Shown one piece after another: positions 51,701 to 60,700 of a stretch of DNA of 64,000 bases. Position 1 is the stretch's first letter. Each line of letters begins with the position of its first letter. A program made the translations under genes and the position numbers. The notes under the pieces were generated by a model. That model worked only from the letters and a program-made list of their open reading frames with translations. It did not search any database and was not told the origin of the DNA. This DNA is from Spisula solida (lineage: Eukaryota > Mollusca > Bivalvia > Venerida > Mactridae): positions 2,981,001 to 3,045,000 of the forward strand of contig OX365953.1 of NCBI GenBank assembly GCA_947247005.1, given 5' to 3'.

Positions 51701-54700
51701 GTTTTCTGTAGAAAACTTTAAGGTTTTTGATCACGCCTTGATCCATTGGTTGTGTTACACTAGTTGTGTTCGGGGGTAGGAACACTAGTGTTACAGCCTT
51801 CAGACCCTGGACATCTGGATGGGCTGTGCAGTTATCGACAACAAGAGCGATCTTTCGTTTTGACCTGCACATTTGATCATCGATCTTTTTTACCCATTCT
51901 GTGAAGATCTCCCCAGTCATCCATGCTTTTTTATTTGCACGGTACTGGGTAGGCAGGGATTTCACACGTTTAAAACAGCGTGGATTTTTTGACCTGCCTA
52001 TTATCAAGAGCGGAGTTTTTTCTGTACCACTCATATTGGCGCATACTAAGGCTGTAATTCGTTCTTTACAAACCTTACCGCCATGACAATCAACTGCCTT
52101 AAACTCGAAAGTTTTGTCTGGCAGTGCACGGAAGAATATGGCTGTCTCGTCAGCATTAAAAATGTCATCTGCAGCATATGATTTTAAAATGACTTGCAGA
52201 CGACTTTGCCAACTCACAAATGCACTAGCACTTGTGTCGACGGAGTTACATTCTCCATTGATTTTTTTGAACGTTATTCCATGTCTGGATTTAAACCGTT
52301 CCAGCCATCCTACTGAAGCATCAAACTCATGTTTTGATACACCCAGCTGTTCTGCGAACATTCTAGCTTTGTTGCGCAGTGTCTCGCCATCAATGGTGAC
52401 CTGGCGAGATCTAGCATTTTGGAACCATGCTAGTAATGCAGATTCAACTTCTGGATAGCTTGAAGTTCTTGCCTTCTTTCTACCTGGGACAATCTCTCCA
52501 GATAGAAATTTGGCTTTGATGCTATCCTTATTTTTCATCCACGTAGACAATGTATTGTGTGGAACTCCAAACTTAGCTGCGATCTCTCGTTTTGTCTTCA
52601 CCCCCAGCTCAACTTCACAAATAGCTTCGTATTTTTCTGTATATGATTTTGACGTTAATTTTCTTTTAATACCCTTGAGTCCCGTGGCCGATCCAGATAT
52701 CCTCCCGGACTGAGTACCGGGCCCTTTACTGGATTGCTCGACCGAATCAAGAGTATGTATCGATCTAGATATCCCCCCAGTAGAACTGGGTCCTTCTCCA
52801 GATTGCTCGATACAATTTTCCGTAGACAACATAGTTAAATTAGTTTTGGTAGTCATAATGACAATAAGATCGAATTGACGATTCATGATTATTTTATAGA
52901 CAACTTTAATCACTCAATTTTGTTTGCATGGTGTCACGGCAAACATTTGTCAAATTTGCGCTGTGACAGATATCATTTAAAACACAAAACTGTTGATTAA
53001 ATAATTATTTAATTTATGCGCTGAGACAGGTATCAAGTTGTTTTCAAATTTCGATTTAACACCATTCAATTTCAGTGTGAACAATTTCATTGTTTAACAA
53101 ACAATGGGTCGAGACAGAAATATTTTCACGGTCAATTAACAACTTTTCTATTTCAATCACTTTGACTTGATGTCGACACAAACAATGACAATAAGGTGCG
53201 AAAATATCATTTCGGCCAGAAAAGTCGTGTCGATATAACCGGAGTGTCGATATAGGCATGTCGAGTCAAACATTAGTTTTTATATAGAACATAGAGTGAC
53301 CAAAATCGGGGATTTTAAAGTATGTCGACTAAACCGGAGTGTCGATACAAGCGATGTCGACACAACGGGTGTCAACTGTAGTTAATTTTATTGGCATTTT
53401 TTACATTGATAGACTAAAAATGAATGGAAAAGTTTTCTAGGGTGATATATTAGCCTACACAGACATTACTTGATGTCAAACACCTCAGAAGTGTTATTAC
53501 CAATATGTCCACACTTGACCCTTAGAATATTGACAAGAAATCAATAAATATCGATAATTACATTACTAATAACCTTAAACATGTGGCCTCAATCAGTCTG
53601 TCTGATAGCTATGTACAAACTGTTACTTTGTTGAATCTCTTATTGATTTTACTTATTATTTCCTGTTACACAGTATCTGTTCAGATCAAAGTAAAAATAT
53701 TGGCTTAATTTTGACAATAAAAGGGTTATAGTTACCTCTTATAAACCCCTTGGGCTCTACCGTGTAGACAATTAAATTACCTAATTATATATTTTAGAAA
53801 ATTAGCTCTTCAGCCCCTGAAGGTCAACAAGTAATATGTCTGTTACTTAACCTGTCTGTATTTAAATATGCATAATATGGATGGTCTTTCAAGTTAATAA
53901 ATATTTGTTGAGTGTTCTGTTCTGTTCTGTTCAGTAAATTGGTGGCTAAACTGCTGCAATTTTAATAGTTAAAATAGTAAACTGGTTGTGATTTAACTGC
54001 TTCAGAGACATATTGATTAAGAATATTTCTCAGTAATTTTAAAGAAGGGTATACCCATAGTGCCAGTTTGAAAGTGCTTAAATGTTGGGAATGGATATTT
54101 CTATAGAGGATACTGTGAATACTGTGGAGTTTGGATTATATTACACCACCATGAAGTCTGTAAATATGTACGGAAATGTGTTTCTTCATTCTATAATTTT
54201 ACCTTTACTGAATAAATGCCAAAAGGTTAACAAATTACAGTGAAGCCTCTGTAGAGCAACACCCTTTGGAAGCTGCAAATATTGGTTAGAGGTTGTTGCT
54301 CTACAGAGGTAAATTAAATATAGTAAATATAGGGACACTTCGAAGGTGTTGTTATAGTGAGGTTGTTGCTTTACAGAGAGAGGGCTACTTTGGAGAAAGT
54401 ATACTGTATGAATTTCTAACATTTGACATGCTTAAATGTTAGCTATCTTTTTCATTTCTTATAGTACTAGTTTTTTTGCTTGCTGAAATTTTTAAGAGGA
54501 AACATTTTTGGTATATAGTATGGCACAGAGTATTTGACCTGATCCTGACCTTATATGCATGAATAAATAACAAGGTTCTTGCGTTGAATATATAAATTTC
54601 TGCAAGCAAATTGTGCAATATTTGTCCTTTAGATTTGTGTTGGTATTACACCTTGAGCATCTTCGTGATACTCCATGCTAATGAAAACATACAGTTACGA

Positions 54701-57700
54701 TTATAAGAATAGACAATATATCAGCTGTTAAATTATATTAATGAAAGGTCGAGAGTCATGTCAAATTCTCCACACTATATATAAATTCTATAGCTAAAAG
54801 TGCAGTCATGGCTCAATACTTATTTTCAATCTGTAGAACAAGAGATTGTATTAATTGCTTTGTTTATTTATTGCAGATGTAAACAGGGTGAATTATTCGA
54901 CTATCTTACTCAAGTTGTCACACTATCAGAAAAACGTACCAGGTAAATAATGCTTGTCTGTTCGTATATTCAGGGGGGCCTACTATACTGGAATAATCAG
55001 GAAATCCTGATTTGTTGCACTAAAAAAAAAGGAAATTTTCTGCAGAAAATAAGTTATTTGAAGAGAAATTCCCTTATATATAAATATTGACAGTGTTATG
55101 GTCATTTGAAATTTCATTGCTGAATTTTGATAATACTTGGAACATTTTTTGAAACAGAGTTTAAGTGTTGGAATGTGTGCAAATGGCATCCTTAACAGAC
55201 TTACGTCAAATTTTAGAATTTACCGTTATGCCTCAATAGAACCCCTATATATTTTCAAGGGGTGGCACAGTCACCTGGTCGAATGGATTATTAAACACTC
55301 TTGACTAGGGACTGACAGAGTTTTCCTTAGATTGAATCTTGACTTTGGAACTAATGGTCATTTCTGAACCACTTTTTAGTGTTTCCCCTCCCAACTAGAG
55401 ATAAATTTGTTCACTTGAATTGGTCATATCTGAACCACTTTTCAGTGTTTCCCACCCAACTAGAGATGAATTTGTTCACTTGAATTGGTCATTCCTGAAA
55501 CGCTTTCATGATATTGTTACTGGTATATTTGAGGTTAGAATATTCATTATAATCAATGCATAACATTTGAATAAAATTTAAGGTTATTATAACACCTGTT
55601 CCGCAATATGATGACAGATGTAAGATGGTTACATGATGAGATAGCTGGTTACACCATGTATTGTCAGAAATGACATCATAAGTATATGATAACATCTTTA
55701 ATATATGCGTTATTATTACATGGCCTAGTTTATTTAGTACAGTTATTGTGTGACATTTTATCGTAAGGCATGATGACTAAGTAATTAAAGAATTATGCAG
55801 TGTGTAAGTAGGCCTTTTAATATGATGTTATCAGGATTGTCAGCTTATGAAAAAATTAATGTAAAGCCAGACTTTAAATATAATAATATCTGAACATCAT
55901 GTGTAGCCGTCATAGGTCAGTGGCCAGATTTTGATCAATCTCAGGTTGGAAAAAACAGAAGTACCATGCATTTACAACTGTAACCATATGGTAGAAGTTT
56001 CTATGGAACATTATTTGAGCTGAGCTTTGCAAAGCTTTGCAGAGCTTTAACTCAGATTATGATTTTGTAAGAGATATGGCTCTTAAGTATTTTAAAAGCA
56101 TTATGATTGACAGTCTGCTTGCACTAATCAGTCAAATGTTGTAAGAACAAATTACACTGTTCCTCTAAATGAAGTTAGTTCAGTCAATAGGAACCTTGCT
56201 CTAACTTTTCTACAGCCTAGACTTTAGACATTTCAGTATTGATCAGTTGTTACATGCAGACTGTCTTGACATTGAGAATTATCAATAGTTATACTGCTGA
56301 TGCTGTAAATCTGTTTATATCCCGTTATTCAATGTGGACATAAAATGTCTGGGTTCTGGTGAAAATTGGTAGTTTAGTGGGGTTGTATGTTTGTGTCATT
56401 ACGCCCCCACTGCCCCCATCCCCCCAGTACCCTCACCCACCCTCTTCATTGATGAGGTGGTACTCTGGCCAATCCCTAGACATTTTTTAAGGGGCTGGGG
56501 CATAGCTCGGATTTGAGCTTACACAGATCCATGAGAATGGCTAAAAAAATTAAAAACTGCATGGTTACGGTATCCTAAGTTTAAAGGCTTATTTAAGAAC
56601 TTTTCCACACAATACAACCCATAATCCCTCAACTGACACAATACAGACCAAGATATTAGCATGCATACTGATTAAAAGACACCATTCTAAAGGTTTAAGG
56701 GCTGGGGGAAAGCTGATTCTGGCTTTAAGGTGCTGGAGTACCACAGCCCTTCTGTCCCTGGGGAAGTACTTAAGTATATTGCTTTGCAAATGTCAGTGAG
56801 AAGGTCTGTTGGTTGGTAGATCTGTCTGTCTGTAGACTAAACAGTTTCTGTTAATGGTTTAAACCATGAGTGGTACTAATTAACAATTCCCTATGGAATG
56901 AAATCAGAGTTTCTGTTAAATTACTCAAAAACACTTGACCTTACGACACCTGAAACTTTACATAGGGATGACCCCTATTGATAAACAAGTAATTATTTAT
57001 CGGGCAAGTTGTATATATTCATCATTCTGTGGCAACTTTGCAACACGTCTTGTTCTCAGAATTAAATTGTGGTCTGAGTTGTGAGGGGACAGGTCGACAA
57101 TTATGTATAAAATTTCGAAGAAAATTGATTAATAGCTTAAAATCCCTACGAGGCTGGTTTGTATAAGAAACATATATATGAGCCAGTCTCCAGGAAAACC
57201 TGCTATAATGACATTATGTAATTACTATACGTAACAAGATTTTGATAAAGCTCTAAAATAAGGAAAAATACATATCTATTGATTCTGTTTTAAGTTATTG
57301 ACCCATATAGTACTATACCTTAGCTTTAAATTTTCCTAGTAATTATCTCGAAAACACATACTTCTTTGCTATGGTGACCAATTTCAGAAAAGTACTCCGA
57401 TTGAGAAAAACGAGGATTTAGTTGTTTAAAACAGAAGTAGCCTTTCTCTGAATGCAAATAATTTCGATTTTGATACCGGTATATATTTAGAAAAGTAAAA
57501 CATAATTATAGAATTTGGTTCTATTTTGAACAGTTTTGAACAGAATTGATCAAATGGTGTAATAATGAAATCTTTATTTTTGTTACGTCGAATAACGTTT
57601 GAATGACGTTTGCGACGTCACACAAAAAGCTCCGAATAGGGACTCTACAAAAACAGCTGTAACTTCCTTAAAACTCAAGATATTAACATAATTTATTTTG

Positions 57701-60700
57701 CAATTTGCTTATTTAACATTATCCAGTAATACTATGGAAAATCTTAAAGTCAATATTTTTGTCAAAATAGCAGGTTTTCCTGGAGACTGGCTCATATATA
57801 AATGATGTACTAATCCCAACGAAAAAAAGGAATTTTAGATTAGTCAGTTAGCAGTATATGAAAACCTTGACCAGAATTGTAAGGGGGTTATACTGGATTC
57901 AGCTTGTCCGTCTGTCTGTCTGTCCGTAGACCCATTCTTGTGGACGCAACTCCTCCTACAGTTTTGGCAGGATTTCGCTCAAACTTTCACAGATGAACAA
58001 CCTCAACATATAGATGTGCATGAAGAAAGGAATTTGCGCTGCGATGAATTTTGGCAGAATTATGGTCCTTTGCCGGCGGGGGTATATTAGTCTGCGGAAT
58101 GGCGACAGCTCTAGTTGAACATGACGTCTCTTTCATCATTTATAACTTATAACATGTATATAAGTTCTCTTTTCTTCCATTCATTATGTTTGTTTAAAGT
58201 TACAACTGTATGTTTCGTAATTGTCACTTTACCTCTGCAAGATGGACCAACATAATGCTGACCTATCTAATGGCTTATCTAAAGGTGACCTTACTAACTA
58301 AATGCTTTCTAATGCTTTTTCATGTTCATGTTATTTAACGACTTTGTATAAAATTATTCATTCTTTATTTGCAGAATGATAATGAAGCAACTATTGACAG
58401 CTGTGAAATTCCTTCATGATAAAAATATCGTACATCGTGATTTGAAGGTGAGTGGGAAATGCTTAAATCAACTTCTCTTAATTCTTAATGTGTTTAATGC
58501 CGTTTTAAGTAACATTTATAATAGAAATTCCTTTGGCTGATAAGATAGCGTCACATGACTGATGACAAATCGGTATATGGTACGCATGCACGTTACCCGA
58601 AGTTCAAATATTTTACTGACAAGGTATGCGTAGTCGGTAGCGTACTGGTATTTAAATCGCTAATCAATAGTAAGATGATATTTGCGTTTCTCAACAAAGG
58701 ACAATAACACCACTTTAACAAACGACGAAAATAACAATTGACAAAGGAATAATCAATTGTGTGTTTCCTGAAAATGGTTTTGAGACATTGTAATGTTATG
58801 TATTTGATCTGTATATATGTGGCAGTCGGTCTGTATGGAATGTGAAGGTCACAAAAAGCAAGTTTATGCTAAATGATTTGTCGCGTCTGTAATTTGTCAT
58901 GAGTGTAAACCATTATGTATTCACATGCAAAATGTGACTTTCGATCAAGGTCAGGTTCAAGTCATCATGTTCGAGGTTATTATAATAGGCATGATAATAA
59001 AAAATGGTAAAATTTTATGAAAAAGTAAAATTGCTTAGTATAGCATCTCGCAGTGAAATATGTATAGCATTTGACTACATCTGGTTTCCTATTTATCAAG
59101 GGCTTATAAGTGCCAGACAGTTGTAACTACATATGATTTTAGAAGGAGTTACAATTGTTTTGCACTCAAGCCCTTGTTATGTAGTACAACCCCTTAAGAG
59201 CGACCCTTTGTAGAGTAACAACCTCTCTACAACAACACCTTCCCTAAGCAGATATTTACAATAATTTAACATCTCCAGCCTGCATCAACCTCTAAATAAG
59301 ACCCAATATTTGTTGTTTCTGAAGTGTGTTGCTATTCTGTGCTGAGATTGTACTGTATAATTATGCAAATAGACTGGTTTCCTTTTTGTCTCATGTTTCA
59401 TTATTATTAACTTAGCATATCAGTAAGCATTTTGAACTTTAAACTTTAAAACTTTGAGTTTCAAATTCAGTAACATTTTCTCAAAAGTTATATAGTGTAC
59501 AGTGTACATGATATAATAATACGATATCCTGTTACTGTGTTTATTTTCTGAAAAAATAATTTTTCGACAATCTCAGTTTTCCCTTAGAACAATTCTCTGG
59601 TACTTATTATAGCCAGCCCTTTATGCCTACATTTGAGAGTTAGATAGAAAAATAATTTTTAGACAATCTCAGTTTCTATGTTTATTTTCTGAAAAAATAA
59701 TATTTCGACAATCTCAGTTTTCCCTTAGAACAGTTTTCTAGTACTTATTATAGCCAGCCCTTTAAGCCTTAATTTGAGAGTTAAATAGGTTTTGGTGTCA
59801 TATCACACAACTAGTTCATATCATTAAGCTTCGACTGTCTGAAGTTTCAAGTGCTTCCTGTTGACTTTTGGTCACATGATAATTTAATACCACATTGAGA
59901 TACAATTACCACTTAACATGCTATCTTGAATCTATTTCTATTTCTATACGAATGCTAATAAGTCAGCTTGTTTTCCTCTCGGGTTACAGTCTTGATTTGG
60001 AGGTGTGTCTAGTAAAATCATTCTTACTTCATAATGATAATAATACGAGGGGTGATCAACAAATATGCAGGAAAAATTTGCTAATATTTCCTTAAGTGTA
60101 AATTTCGCCCTACAAAGAAAGGATTCTACAAAGATAGAAAAAATTATATTAATATTCATAATACACTTATATTTTCAACACGCTATTAATGTCAGAAAAT
60201 TATAATTTGGAATAGATGCATCATGAGCTGTGTGCAAAAAGATAACAAAAAAATGAACAGGGAATGCAGCACTCAACTTAAACAGCCGAGCACAGAAAAA
60301 GTAAATCAACACACACAGATCATAATTGTGGGTCACAATTCCCAACGCACATAAACAACACGGACCACAATCAAAGAGCACATAAAAGAACGACTAGAAC
60401 AAATTGATGGATTCACTCACTCTGTATATAATGTTGTATTTAATCATTTCAGCCTGAGAATATACTGTTAGATGATTGTTTGAATGTTAAAGTATCAGAT
60501 TTCGGGTTTGCTACAGTACTCGGACCTAATGAAGAACTCTCAGGTATGTTACGGTATACAGTGATTTTTATGCCCCCGTATTGATAGATCGGGAGGCATA
60601 TAGTGATTCACCTGTCCGTTCGTTCGTCCGTCCGTTCGTCCGTCCTGGTTAACCCAAATTGACCGTTTCTTCTAGCATCATTATGGCTGGCTACAAAGCA

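Noticed and set aside
51126..52713. Plus-strand ORFs opposite the transposase (51419, 51901, 52114, 52510)
   Set aside because: They are shadows of the intact minus-strand transposase.
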